Below, piece after piece: positions 44,201 through 54,600 of a DNA stretch of 64,000 nt (positions within the stretch are counted from its first letter, which is position 1; each line of letters opens with the position of its first letter). The notes under the pieces were generated by a model. It ran no database searches. It saw only the letters and a list, made by a program, of their open reading frames with translations, and was not told the DNA's origin. Where the stretch lies: positions 1 through 64,000 of the forward strand of contig NZ_JABXYX010000030.1 in NCBI RefSeq assembly GCF_017982655.1, in the 5' to 3' direction. The position numbers were made by a program, and so were the translations under genes. Source of the DNA: Brasilonema sp. CT11. Its GTDB lineage: Bacteria > Cyanobacteriota > Cyanobacteriia > Cyanobacteriales > Nostocaceae.

Positions 44201-47200
44201 AAGCATCATCGCGTTCTTCCTCTTCGTTAATGCCAAGATAGTATTTAAACAAAGCATCAAGGTTGCCAGTCATCAGTTTACCCAACAGTTCATGGGCAAA
44301 AGGATGGTAGAAATTCAACTCTGCTGCGTGAAGTTGTTTTGAATAGTGGATCTTTACAAGCGTTTTTTGATCGTCGAAATAAGGCTCTGTAACAAATAAA
44401 GACAGAGGGTTGTTATTTGTAGCCTCCTGCAAGGAGTGGATCTCGGTTGGCTTATCCGTGTGATAGTGAAAATCAGTTGTAACCCCACTAGTGATAGTGG
44501 CAGGTGGTACATCGTCGGTTTTGAATATTTGACTACCTGTAAAATTAAATCTCTTTAAAACAACTTGGTTGGCTTCCCGGTAGATGTCGATAGCAACCTT
44601 GGAATCTGAAGCAGTAGTAACGATTCTGGGAATAAATTCATAGAGATTGACATCGGGAAGAGTTTCGGCAGGATTTTCATAGGTAGCTTCTGCCGAAATT
44701 TGTTTTTGCGTCCACTTCCCATTTCGGTACTCACTCCAAGCTATTTTGATTTCCCAAAACACCAAAGGCTTTTTCACTGGAATATCTAAGCCGCCATCAG
44801 GTTTGTTGTCAGTTTTATGGGCAGTAACAGAAATCGTACTATTGTCCAAGTCTTGAGCTTTTGTTTTCTTCGCGAACTGTGGGAAGAAAATGAGCAGCCG
44901 TTTGTTCCAAACTATCGGAATTAAGTACGTACCATTCTTCGTAATTTTCCCATTCGTATCTTCCACATCGTAGCTGGGGATATCCACTTGCACTTTTTCC
45001 CACGGATACCAATTTTTTTCACCTATATGAAAATACCGATAATAGAAAAAGTAGGGTGCATTGCGTGTCCGAGAGAAGACATGTAGCTTAATATAGTTTG
45101 GCTCATTATTGTTAACCCTTGGCTTTCCGTCTTGATCGATGTCCTGTTCTAAAAATAGTCCAACCACCTTCAAATTCGCTACCTCGTCCACTTTAAACAA
45201 GTAGTTTTTCATTGCATCTTGGACGGTTTGTGTGTTGATGTCCTTTTGCAATAATTCCGATTCCAGTTCTTTATAGAACGGGCTTTTATCGTCGCGAAGT
45301 TGAGGTTCGATCCAGTTTTCCGGGTAGAGGAACACCTTGCGGTTGGCTTCCCAAACGCGGTAACGTTGCATCCAATCCCAGCGATCGCGGTCTAGCGCAT
45401 CATTGGGGACACCAATTTCCTTCCCTGTTGCATCTTTACCCTTGTCTTCCAGTCCCAAAAAACACCGTTGAATAAATAACTGTACGCTAGAAATTGCCTG
45501 CTTGATGCGGGATGTTTCCATGCAAGCATCCATTTGCACGTCAATCAAGAAAAATTCAAATAAGCTATCAGCATCTACAACACCCCATTCTCTCAAATCA
45601 TCCTGTACAACTAAATATGCAATCAGGGCTAGTTTCTGGTGTTCGCGCAGTTCGTCGTTGAGGGGTTTAACGACTTGTTCCCAATCTTCTTGGTCGTAAC
45701 GGGCGCGAATGGCTTTACGAATATCTTCGGCTATTTGGTGACACACCCAAAACTTCGATGTTGGTTTTGCCCACTCGAATAATCTGTCGATATCGACAGC
45801 AATTTTGTCGGCTACTACTAATGCGTGTTGTAGCTTGATTAAATTTACCTCATTACGAAAAGCTTCTGGGTGTTTCAGGTCAAAGTGTTCGGCTTTGAGT
45901 AGTTTTTCAATATTTTCTGGCTTCCATGTGGTGACATCAGCAATTTTCTTGCTTAGTTCTGTCGCATCAGTAGCCTTAGTAGCCCACTCAAATAAACCCA
46001 GCAAATTGGTTTCGGTTTTAGGTAAGCTGCTGCGAAGAGTAGTATATGCCTGTAGCCGCAACCAATGTGTGAGGGTAATGGCATTGATGTTAAACTTATT
46101 GAAATCATCAGCGTGGGTTTGCCAATAAGTCACCTCATCAACGCTCAAGGTAAAGCCATTAATTAACAAAGCGGCTTTAAACAGTTTGATAAACACCTCA
46201 TCGACTTCTGACCCTTGCGAGTAGTCAGGTAATAGTGCAGAAGTTGGAATATTGGCTTTCGCTAAGGTTGCTGTTTTCCATTGAATATCTTGAGGTTGCT
46301 GTCCACTGACTTCTAGCCAGTATAATTTACCACTTTTCAGCTTTGCAGTCAGATCGGTTGACCAAACATTAGAAGGGTCTTCTTGTTGGTACTTGAATGG
46401 AATCGACTCACCATCTAGCATTAGAGGTGACGGTTGAGTTTCACTGGTAGCAACAAATGCATAGGCTTCGTCTGTTGGTGGAATTAAGTAGCCCTTCCAG
46501 TTGCTACCATTTGCTGCTGGCTGAACTTTGATTTTTTCTAATATGCTGATGGCGGATTGATTAGATGCCTCTACCTTGAGTAAATTTGATAACAATGCGT
46601 CCGTCACATCGGTGGGCAAACTCATTGCCCATGCTAGAGTATCGATAATCAACCGATGTGCTAAACGCTGCCGTAGAACAGGGAGGAAATGCTGTAGGAA
46701 GTAAAACCGTTTGTCCAGAGGGGTATTTCCATCAGGTGGAAATACATCACCCGCCAGCAACTTACTTTTCGCCTCATTCTCATCTTGTTTGGGATGACAT
46801 TGTGTATCAGGCAAATTAGTGTTTGTCTTGCCGTTTTCTGTATTTGGGAAAATTCCTAACAGCACATCATTAAAGATATTTTGGGGCTGTTTGCTAACGC
46901 GATCAATCGCTTTTGCCCAATTTGGATCGCTGGAAAGGGCTTTAGCCTGTGTCCGTTCTTCATCGGTGAGAATACCCGTAACCTGAAGTCCTGCTTTGGG
47001 TGGAGTTGCGTCTTTCTGATAGCTGTATTTGAGTTTCTTGGCGAGTGTTTTTTGTGACTCTGGAATGTTAATTGTGAGATTTAAAGGAGCATTTGTTGTG
47101 TAAACTGTTGTTCCTTCAAGTAAGCCGATAATTTGTTCCACCACGGATGGTTCAAAAAACAACCCAGCTTTGGTGCGGACTAAATCAGTTGTAGCTTCTT

Positions 47201-50200
47201 CTTTTTTCTTCTCATCCACATCTGGATGGTCAACATCAATTTTGTTTAAACCGTCGTAAAGCGTTTTGGTAACTTGCAGGATAGTTCTCTTCGATGGTGC
47301 AATTGGACGCAGTTTGTCGTCATGATTTTGAATAATGTAATTGAGTTGGCGGAAAGTAAAGCCCGCATCCTCCATTTTGCCCCAGGTTTCCAGTAGTGAT
47401 AGTGTGTTCCAAGCACTTGGGAATGGGTTGCCAAATAATGCGATTGCATCTGGCAAGTCTGCTACTTTGATATGTAAGGTTTTAGCCAGCAAACTATGGC
47501 GGTAAAGTACTGATAAGTTTGGTATTGTTAAGACATCGGGCAGTTTGGCAAAAGCCACGAGTGCTGTTATATCATCGGCTTTCAGGTTCAGTGCAGCCAT
47601 CAACACTGGTATATGGTCGGTAATTTTCGCCGATTGTGTCAAGTTATTGCCATCTGCATCTGCTTTAAATACCTTGTCAATCCCCAGCAAGTTATGGGTT
47701 AAAAATAAGCGCGAATATAGGGATTTTTCGCCAACAGTGCTGATGTCAGCCCAGAAAGTCAGCAGTTTTGGTAGTGGTAATCCTGTTTGGTCGAGCAATT
47801 TTTGAACCGCTACCAACTGATGCAGGAAATCGGGGGTAATTTCGTAGGTTACTTGCGGTATATCGGGACAATTCCAATCATCTGTAGGTTCGTCACCGCA
47901 ACTACCATTGTCGCCGTTATGAGTGATGCTGCTACAGTCAACGTCGATAAAAGCATCGAAACCCACATAATCGCAATTATCGGGATTTTGCGGTGTTCCT
48001 CCGTTAGTCCCTGTTAGGTGAGTCGAAAGTCCAACTAATGCTTTGTCGGTTTCATCAATAGTCCAGCCTAGTTTGCGCCAGAGACGGATAAAACGGTGGA
48101 TGCGATCGTATTCATCAGGTTCTAGGGGTGTTCCATCCAGGTGTGTCAATCGAACTTTGTCCAAGTTGCAGGTATCTGGAGTTGGTGTCCAATGCAAGCG
48201 CACTTCTTGTCTATATTTCCAAAGTCCTTCCGCACTGAGATAGGCAATTGCTGTTTCATCACTTGCTGTATTTTTAATCTCCAGCCAATCAGTTCCAAAC
48301 TGTTCAACAAAGGACTTACCATTGGTCAAAGTTACTGGTCCCGCAATCAAAACAGGTCGTTTGTTTTCATCCAAACCCAAAGTAGCCGCTATTTTACCAA
48401 TAGGATTCTCCTTTTCATCTAGAATCGTTCCGTCTTTGTGTAATGTACCAACAAATAATTCATTCGCTGGCAGTAGCGTGATTATTGGATCTGGATCTGG
48501 TTCTGGTTCTTGTGGCTGTGGCTTAAACAACTTACCTTCAATTGGCAGTTGTGGTCCTTCACCCGATTCTAAGACAATCAGTTTACCGATTTTTTCAAAG
48601 TAACAGTACACCCACCGTCGCAAATCCTTGGTTTCCAAACACCAATTAAGTTTTTGCTGCTGACACGGATCTGGGTGTAGCATTGCATGAAGTAAAGGGA
48701 CAAAGGGCTGAAATGTCTCTAGAAATTGAATCAGTTTGGCAAAACGAACTTGTGGCGGTTTAGTTTTGTCTGTTGGATCGACTAGCGTTTGCAGAAAGCG
48801 ATAGCTGAAGCGGATGCTTTCTAATATTGTTAGGGCTTTGCCTTGGGGATAATTAGGATTAATAAACTGAGTTTTTAGTAATTCCACCAAATCGACATAT
48901 TGAATGCCTGTATGCGGTAAAAATTGCTTCTTCACGAATGTTAGACCCCGTTTCAGGGTTTCATCCGTACTCAGCATTTCATCTTCGGTTTTGTAACCAT
49001 AATATTCATGGACTGGTTTAACACCGATGTTGTGCTGATATTCTGCTTGGGTATGAGTCTTTTTCAACGTAATGTCGAAATAGCGTTTTTCCCAAAATGC
49101 CTGTTTGGTCAGGATAATGTATTCCTCTTGAGTCATTCCCAAAAATTCGGCATCGACAGCGCGATCGCTTGCTTGATGATGTAGATGTTTGAGTTCTGCT
49201 TGTTGTTCGGCTGTTAGAGAACTGTTCGCACAATTTTCGTCGGCTGCGCGGTAAACATCCAGCAGTTCATAACGGCTTGTACCCAGGTATTTGAGAAAAA
49301 TTCGAGTGGCATCAATGGGCTGGTGGTACGGTAGCGTGAACGGGTAAACTGCATTTTTGAGAATGCAGTAGGCTTCGTAATTAGTATGCTGTGGCTGTGC
49401 CAATAACTCGCTAGTAGTTTCGTCTTCGACGTTGAACGTCTCTAGTTTGGCTTGTTTTGGCACGTTTGTATCTTTTTGGTACTCGCCTAAATGCACTACA
49501 AAACTTTCCATCACCTCATTTACAAGGTCGATGTAGGGCAGAACTGTGAAAGTATTGTCGCAGGTAAGTTCCAGGCAACCTAAATCGGGACGACGACGGA
49601 ACAGTTTTTCCAACGGTGTACCAGCAATACCCTTCACACCTGTATTTGGGTTGTTGGGGTCGAGGTTATTATTTCGCAAAAATTGCAGTACCTCCACAAA
49701 GTAGGAAGCAGGGCTATATACAGACAGACATTCGTCGCACTCGCAGTAGTCCATGCTACCGAACAATTCTTCTAGATTTAAGGGTACTGGTAGTTGATTT
49801 GCCACCGCTTGCATTTGCGCCATGCGTGCTTCCAGCGTTTGCTGACCATCAATGATAGCTAAACCCGTTCCTCGCACAGCTTCTCGCATCGTTATCAATG
49901 CTTGCTCGTTACGGATGCGATTATTGATAGCGTTGGTATAAATCTGTAGCGCAGTTTCCTCGCCTAGTGTTTCGCTATGTGCCTTTAAAAACGTCGATTC
50001 TGGCATCTCGGCAACTTGGAATGCAGATGTCAAATTCGCATTAATTAATACTGGTATAGCTTCCGGAATGGGGGTGAGTGCTTGCACCCGTTGGAGAGTT
50101 TTTAACTGGTGGATAACACCTGTGCGGTTTTCCTCGGCAATACCTGTCAGTGCTTCGGGGTTTTTCAGTGCTGTGTAAACTGAGGTTTTACGGATATTAA

Positions 50201-50711
50201 AATCGGGTTGGTTGTTGAAGAAATTTGCCACACCTGCGCTGACATTTGTATCTGTAATGGGAATTTCCGCATCCTCTACCATCCGTTGCAACACGGCAGT
50301 TGGTTCGACTGCAAAGAGTTTATGGCGTAATGCTACAGCGAAGTTGTGCTTTTTCTCGTCGTCGTTGACTGCCATAAAAGTTTGTGGCACAACTTCAGGG
50401 TTTACCAGTGCAGTCAACCTTTCAACGTTAAAATGCAGTGCCACATCACGCAGGTTATTTACATCTGGACGTTCGGTAAGGGCTGTAACCAAAGGAATAT
50501 TATCGTCCGACCAATCCGCCAGCAATTGGGCTAAGGCAACTTTTTGCAGTGATTCTTCTGGTAAGTTTTGTTGCAAATTTTCAAAGGCTGCGGCAACATC
50601 ACCGTTAGTGGCTCGAAATGCTTCATCTACTGCTTGTTGGTGTTGTTCGTTGGTGAGAACTGCGTTGAGGGTGTTGATTCTGGTTTCGAGGTTGAAAGGT
50701 TGTGATGTCAT
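41253..50711 (-). CDS. Tc toxin subunit A (TcA)
   Basis: 3152 residues, the pore-forming translocator of Tc (ABC) toxins. TcA pentamers bind target cells, form a syringe-like channel and inject the enzyme held in the TcB-TcC cocoon. The diagnostic VRP1-type block DYCECDECLSVYSPASYFVE lies near residue 330, followed by RRRPDLGCLELTCDN. A long helical shell region follows, then a neuraminidase-like/ABC-toxin region near 1900 (YFFYYRYFHIGEKNWYPWEK), the pore-forming coiled-coil region (about 2600-2800), and a C-terminal TcB-binding domain (VSVHIRYTALEGG). No signal peptide, as in other TcA. AGGT precedes the ATG. It is downstream of the TcB-TcC gene on the same strand, so all subunits are present. 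Confidence 0.93.
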   Translation of the reverse strand: MTSQPFNLETRINTLNAVLTNEQHQQAVDEAFRATNGDVAAAFENLQQNLPEESLQKVALAQLLADWSDDNIPLVTALTERPDVNNLRDVALHFNVERLTALVNPEVVPQTFMAVNDDEKKHNFAVALRHKLFAVEPTAVLQRMVEDAEIPITDTNVSAGVANFFNNQPDFNIRKTSVYTALKNPEALTGIAEENRTGVIHQLKTLQRVQALTPIPEAIPVLINANLTSAFQVAEMPESTFLKAHSETLGEETALQIYTNAINNRIRNEQALITMREAVRGTGLAIIDGQQTLEARMAQMQAVANQLPVPLNLEELFGSMDYCECDECLSVYSPASYFVEVLQFLRNNNLDPNNPNTGVKGIAGTPLEKLFRRRPDLGCLELTCDNTFTVLPYIDLVNEVMESFVVHLGEYQKDTNVPKQAKLETFNVEDETTSELLAQPQHTNYEAYCILKNAVYPFTLPYHQPIDATRIFLKYLGTSRYELLDVYRAADENCANSSLTAEQQAELKHLHHQASDRAVDAEFLGMTQEEYIILTKQAFWEKRYFDITLKKTHTQAEYQHNIGVKPVHEYYGYKTEDEMLSTDETLKRGLTFVKKQFLPHTGIQYVDLVELLKTQFINPNYPQGKALTILESIRFSYRFLQTLVDPTDKTKPPQVRFAKLIQFLETFQPFVPLLHAMLHPDPCQQQKLNWCLETKDLRRWVYCYFEKIGKLIVLESGEGPQLPIEGKLFKPQPQEPEPDPDPIITLLPANELFVGTLHKDGTILDEKENPIGKIAATLGLDENKRPVLIAGPVTLTNGKSFVEQFGTDWLEIKNTASDETAIAYLSAEGLWKYRQEVRLHWTPTPDTCNLDKVRLTHLDGTPLEPDEYDRIHRFIRLWRKLGWTIDETDKALVGLSTHLTGTNGGTPQNPDNCDYVGFDAFIDVDCSSITHNGDNGSCGDEPTDDWNCPDIPQVTYEITPDFLHQLVAVQKLLDQTGLPLPKLLTFWADISTVGEKSLYSRLFLTHNLLGIDKVFKADADGNNLTQSAKITDHIPVLMAALNLKADDITALVAFAKLPDVLTIPNLSVLYRHSLLAKTLHIKVADLPDAIALFGNPFPSAWNTLSLLETWGKMEDAGFTFRQLNYIIQNHDDKLRPIAPSKRTILQVTKTLYDGLNKIDVDHPDVDEKKKEEATTDLVRTKAGLFFEPSVVEQIIGLLEGTTVYTTNAPLNLTINIPESQKTLAKKLKYSYQKDATPPKAGLQVTGILTDEERTQAKALSSDPNWAKAIDRVSKQPQNIFNDVLLGIFPNTENGKTNTNLPDTQCHPKQDENEAKSKLLAGDVFPPDGNTPLDKRFYFLQHFLPVLRQRLAHRLIIDTLAWAMSLPTDVTDALLSNLLKVEASNQSAISILEKIKVQPAANGSNWKGYLIPPTDEAYAFVATSETQPSPLMLDGESIPFKYQQEDPSNVWSTDLTAKLKSGKLYWLEVSGQQPQDIQWKTATLAKANIPTSALLPDYSQGSEVDEVFIKLFKAALLINGFTLSVDEVTYWQTHADDFNKFNINAITLTHWLRLQAYTTLRSSLPKTETNLLGLFEWATKATDATELSKKIADVTTWKPENIEKLLKAEHFDLKHPEAFRNEVNLIKLQHALVVADKIAVDIDRLFEWAKPTSKFWVCHQIAEDIRKAIRARYDQEDWEQVVKPLNDELREHQKLALIAYLVVQDDLREWGVVDADSLFEFFLIDVQMDACMETSRIKQAISSVQLFIQRCFLGLEDKGKDATGKEIGVPNDALDRDRWDWMQRYRVWEANRKVFLYPENWIEPQLRDDKSPFYKELESELLQKDINTQTVQDAMKNYLFKVDEVANLKVVGLFLEQDIDQDGKPRVNNNEPNYIKLHVFSRTRNAPYFFYYRYFHIGEKNWYPWEKVQVDIPSYDVEDTNGKITKNGTYLIPIVWNKRLLIFFPQFAKKTKAQDLDNSTISVTAHKTDNKPDGGLDIPVKKPLVFWEIKIAWSEYRNGKWTQKQISAEATYENPAETLPDVNLYEFIPRIVTTASDSKVAIDIYREANQVVLKRFNFTGSQIFKTDDVPPATITSGVTTDFHYHTDKPTEIHSLQEATNNNPLSLFVTEPYFDDQKTLVKIHYSKQLHAAELNFYHPFAHELLGKLMTGNLDALFKYYLGINEEEERDDAYGAYDDPNSSGQKLYHELKRSYSLYNWEAAFHAPMQLVDRLLKSQQFEQALKMCHYVFNPYAKGYDDKRFWQFAPFKEVDAENVLEKLFMKLQPNTPDNTPNQQINEWRDKPFQPHVIARSRPVAYMKWVVMKYIEILIAWGDYLFRQDTIETLNQATQLYVLAAHIYGPKGQKIPKRGKVQPQTYMSLLDKWDAFSNAMVELELAFPFSNQTPFPIGVSNGVVGLANVFGFATTLYFCIPDNPQLRGLRDTIDDRLFKLRHCENIEGVFRKLPLFEPPIDPALLVQAAAQGLSLASVLNDLNSPMPNYRFYYLLQKALELCAELKSMGNAFLSAKEKKDAEALSKLRAKHEITMHNLLMEVKKQQLEEAGKSLEALQQSRKPPVYRLQHYLKLIGEDLGKVPDGNTDFGELPNQIEQPIDESGLKLIQSEKDEMDKASEAHDWQTGIGWVETSASILHALPTIVACGHPFGAGVDVSWGSPNLANAAQAVARGLRIQADSLSYQSTNAGRKAGFLRQLQDRVQQANVAGYEIKNIDKQILTQQIRINIANQEITNQQQNIDNAQEVEEFLKNKYTNEELYTWMEGQIQTLYYQAYTLAYELAKKAEKVFRFERGLTTSNFIQFGYWDAAHDGLLAGERLYIGLKQLEAAYLEKRGYDYEVTKHVSLRQINPLALIELKETGKCEFALPEVLFDMDHPGHYMRRIKSVAVTVPCVVGPYTSLNCTLRLLEHKFRTSAIAKDKNAYLEKTDETDDRFSTVNVPITSIAVSTGQNDSGVFELNFRDERYIPFEGAGVISKWRIELPDQFRQFDYNTISDVSVHIRYTALEGGDKLKKPAAESVMAYIKSVEELSREEGLFAAFDLKHDFPSEWYKAMNPRADATERVLMLNNLNERLPIFTKGRDPKQIQAIDVYLFTPTKLSASLMQDTQMIPFTDGPPVGEKMKSFVIKDNNLPMNNWQLKIQDVKTEIDKLWLLVRYKVKQ

Positions 50712-50858
50712 GGCTTTTACCTACATAATGATTAAACGTGAGATGAATATGATTTTTTTAAGCGCTTAAGTTTTGGTTTGAAGATTCAGTTTTTTTGTTT
50801 GGTTTTGAGCGATCGCCCTACTGCTGTATAAAAGTTTTGTGGACAGAGGAGTGATCGC

Positions 50859-50981
50859 TCATGATGCCAGCACCTCATCTAAAATCACGATTGGTAAACC
50901 TGTGACTGTCCTTAGTTGTCGGTCATTGGTGAGAAATTGAGTACAGCTTGATGCAGCATCTGGAAGCGTTAGTTGTCCCAT
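50859..50981 (-). pseudogene. PIN-domain toxin remnant (VapC-like)
   Basis: A 40-residue frame MGQLTLPDAASSCTQFLTND then RQLRTVTGLPIVILDEVLAS keeps the C-terminal part of a PIN nuclease, including the FLTNDRxL motif and a final Leu-rich strand. The start overlaps the antitoxin stop, as in intact pairs, but about 90 internal residues with the first acidic catalytic residues are missing. The nuclease must be inactive. Confidence 0.75.
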
Positions 50982-51226
50982 GCGTCTCGCTCTGCCTGTA
51001 GATCTCGATTGATTTCTTCCACACTTCTACCAACGGGACGCTGTTTGTGGATTTCCTCAAGCAGTTGCAAAATAGATTGCCTTTCTAGGGCAGGTTTTTG
51101 CTCTGGGAGCAGGACAATCACTTCAACAACTTGTCCCACTGAGGTTGAGGCAGTATCAGCAGGCAAATTGATCTCAATCTTATTGCCTGGTAAAATCTTA
51201 GTTTCAATCCGTAACGCTGATTGCAT
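50969..51226 (-). CDS. Antitoxin of a type II toxin-antitoxin pair
   Basis: 85 residues. An N-terminal beta/AbrB-like DNA-binding part (RIETKILPGNKIEINLPADT) is followed by a C-terminal helix that usually wraps the PIN toxin (EEINRDLQAERDAWDN). AAGGA precedes the ATG. The partner toxin directly downstream is truncated, so the antitoxin is now an orphan. It lies between the TcB-TcC and TcA genes and would be read by the same transcript; it might still repress. Confidence 0.75.
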   Translation of the reverse strand: MQSALRIETKILPGNKIEINLPADTASTSVGQVVEVIVLLPEQKPALERQSILQLLEEIHKQRPVGRSVEEINRDLQAERDAWDN

Positions 51227-51457
51227 CAGAACTTTTCCTTTTTGAATTGCCCTATTTCGTCAATCATGGCGCATATGAAAGCCTGAGTGCGATGCTCCCA
51301 AGGGGAGCCGCCCAAAGAGCGATCGCGCATTGAGACAGCGATCGCACTACACCAATAACCTCAGCCATCGCTTGCAAGTTGGTAATAACGGGACTGAAAT
51401 TGTTGGATTGAAAGGAAGCAAGGATTTTTGGCATGGCTTGGTGTCTCCTGGGGGCTA

Positions 51458-51601
51458 ATGGTGTTTTTGGAGGTGGTTGGCGATCGCTTTACTGGTGAGT
51501 GGAAGTTTTTTTGGGAAAGGAGCGATCACATGGTGTTTTTGGAGGTGGTTGGCGATCGCTTTACTGGTGAGTGGAAGTTTTTTTGGGAAAGGAGCGATCA
51601 C
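51458..51601. repeat. 72-bp perfect tandem duplication
   Basis: Two identical 72-bp units (51458-51529 and 51530-51601), each with a GCGATCGC octamer, lie downstream of the TcB-TcC gene. A diverged third relative (GCGATCGCCCTACTG..AGTTTTGTGGACAG) lies at 50809-50861. The reading frame across the units (MVFLEVVGDRFTGEWKFFWE) is a by-product. The remaining 51227-51457 holds GCGATCGC repeats and no gene. Confidence 0.85.
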
Positions 51602-51644
51602 ACTTTTTGACCTCAAAGGCAAAATCTAAAAATAGATCAGCACT

Positions 51645-54600
51645 CTATTTCTTGAGTGGAACATATATGACATCAATATTTCCCCTGAGTTCAGGGTCGT
51701 GCTCGAACAAGGTTTTCAATGCTTCTGTAGCTTTTTCTCCGGATACTCGCCATTCTACTCGCGCTCCTGTTCCTTGTGCCGCTTTCACCTGTGACTTGGC
51801 TTGATCTAGAATATTTTCGGCACGATCTACTAAGTGTTCGAGGTCGCTGAAATTACCTTTCTTCATATTCTCATAGGCTTTCGCGAATCTACCTTCATCA
51901 CCGAGATGTTTAGCCTCGATTAATTTGTCGGGAAGCGATCCTTTACCACGCTCAAATCCGTCAAAAGATCTACCATTGACATGGTAGGTCTTGCTAGCGG
52001 GTTTTCCTGTAACCTGCTGCTGGTATTTCGCTTGCTCTGGACTCATATTCTGACCAGCCGTTAAGTCTTCTACCCATTTTCCAGATTCTTTTGGGAGAGG
52101 ACTCGATCCGCCAGCAGTACTGAGTGCAACTATTGGGACTTTCGTCGCTCCGGTGACTGCTGCTCCAGAAACTACAGAACCTGCTGTCTGTGTGGGAGCC
52201 TGTATGACAATCCCTTCAGGAGTTACCATAGAAGCCTTGGGAGTCCCGACTGTTGCCGCTTCTAACCCCGGAAACAGCGTCCCTCCTACAGCGACAATCG
52301 CGCCCAATTGCTTTTCATGCTCTTCCTTAGAAACATAGTAATTATCGGGTTTCTGTATTCCTTGCAAACGATCAACTCCTTTTTGTGCTGCCTTATCAAG
52401 CATTCCACCTGGGCCATATAGAGTCATTACTGGGTCTACAGTTAACGATTTTGCTTTATCCACCATTCCTTGTCCAAACTCCTCTGGTGTTTGATGGGTT
52501 GCCATGATAAAGGTAAACCGAGCAATCATGCCGACCGCACTTAAGAAACCAGGTTTTTCCTTTGGAGGAGGGGTGTCCTCCGTTCCTCTAGGATCGATCA
52601 ACTTGATCGGGTTATTTATGACGTAGGCATACAGATTCATTCCTGCTTTCATGCCGATAGGATCACAACTCGTCCACCTCCCCAACCACGATGCATAATA
52701 CCTCGCCCCATGATAGTAAAGCCCCGTATCCTTATCCCGTTCCTTGCCCGTATATTGATAACGTTTGGCTGCTGCTTTGATATTTTTATCCACCGCCTGA
52801 TAAGAGGTACTGCCATAGGGATAATATTCCTCATAGGAAATGGCATTGGCTTTGTCATCCAATTCGAGACTAGCGGAGCTAAGGTGATTACTAAGCTGAA
52901 ACCGGATGAGTTGTGTGGGAGATTCATCATCAGGGTTAGTAACAGTTTTTGTCTCTACTAATGCCATGCTCTGCTTGTCATGCATGATGTGCAGCGTCTC
53001 GCGCTCTAGTTTGATATCATTCCCATTGCTCTTAAATTCACGGTAAATCTCAAACCCACCCAGATAAATTCGCTCATTTTTGCGCGTACCATTTTGCCGC
53101 TCGGTAACTTTGCGTGTGCGCTGACCACCAGCATCATAGACATAAAAGGTTGTCTCTGGTACTTTATCAGGTGGTGGAGTATCGTTTACAGCCTGCCGAG
53201 AAGTTGCACTCAACTGATCCTTGTAATCCCACTGCATCAGCGTCAGATGCGGCATACTCGTCATATTACCGTGGGCATCGTAGGTGTAAGGTTCCGTCCT
53301 TGCACCTACAGTCGTGTTACTCAAGCGGTTACTTTTCTTGGCAGGTTCAATTAGACTCGATTCGTTATAAGCATAAGCACGAGTCCAATTACCATTCGCC
53401 GCCTGATGGATTAACTTCTCAAAGTTACCAACAGCATCATAAATATACTGTTCGGTATAGTTCCGCATTGCCTGTCCGTCATTAGGGTGAGCCAAATTAA
53501 CACGAAACTCATCATTCCAAGTGGTTTCCGGTTGCCCAACCTGTCCAATATGCTCGCGTCCCGTTGCCTCAATCAGTCGGTAGATTGCATCGTAAATATA
53601 GTCACAGTGCGGTAATACAACCTGTCCCTTGAAAAAGATTGTCTGCTGGGCATCGTCGCGGATGCGGGTGATGTTACCAACGGGGTCATAAATATAAAAC
53701 AAGTCCTGCAAGACCACACCACCCCGTGTGGTTCTCAAATGAGTGAGGCGGAATGTTTTCTCGTCATAGTTATACTCAGTTTGTGCCCCATTCCCATATT
53801 CAATTTTGGTACGCTGTCCTTTAGCGTTATAGTCGATATTCGTCACAGGATGGAAATTTGCCGATCTCGCTTCGAGCAACATTATCGGTTCCGCAGTTTC
53901 TCCCAACCAAACATCCATCCGTTCCAGTAAATTCGCCTCATTGTAATCGGGTCGGATGACATTAATTTTTGTGTTGGGTTTGTCGCTATGGGGTACAACC
54001 AACTGAATCGGTCGATTTAGCGCATCATAGCGGGTACTACTGTTAAAGATTTCCATTTCTAAAACAGGATTGCTCGACCAATTGGGAATGGTTTTGTAAT
54101 CCCGCACCAGTTGGCGAGTGCTTTGTTCCAGATTTCCCTTAAAGTCGAATGACCCATTTGTTGCCACACCAGCACTATCGAAATGCTGGTAAATCCTACC
54201 GCGATGGTTTTTGACATCGCCTTGTCCTTCCCCATACACCGTTTTTTCTGCCAGTATTTCAGGTTCTGTACCAGCCTTAACGAATAATTGGGTTGGACGC
54301 AATAACTCATCATAATTAGTACGCAGAACGTGGTTACGGCTATCCCACATGCGGATGGGCTTACCTGCGACATTGTTGAGCATCCAGCGATCGCCTGCTT
54401 CCATGCTCGACTGATGAATGCGATCGCCCAACATATCATAGTCATATTTCATGACAATCCGGTCAAGGGCATCCGTGACTGCACGCTGATTACCTTCAAT
54501 GTCCAACTCAACGTGGGTGCGATATTTCTGCTCATTGCCATTGACATTTTTGCCATTATCTGCAATCGTCAAAAATGTGCGCCCCAGCGTGTCGAAATAC

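Noticed and set aside
48013-48060. Fourth 45-nt TTAGGTGAGT element
   Set aside because: The left end matches but there is no CACCTAA at 45 bases and it lies in TcA coding sequence.
50212-50769. 185-residue plus-strand ORF
   Set aside because: It lies opposite the conserved N-terminal coding region of TcA and has a Ser/Thr/Ala-rich shadow composition.
51428-51610. 60-residue ORF with two identical MVFLEVVGDRFTGEWKFFWE units
   Set aside because: It is a translation of the 72-bp tandem repeat with an internal HIP1 octamer; no upstream signal.
51227-51644. Immunity gene for the Tc payload
   Set aside because: No reading frame of credible composition on either strand; only repeats and GCGATCGC sites.
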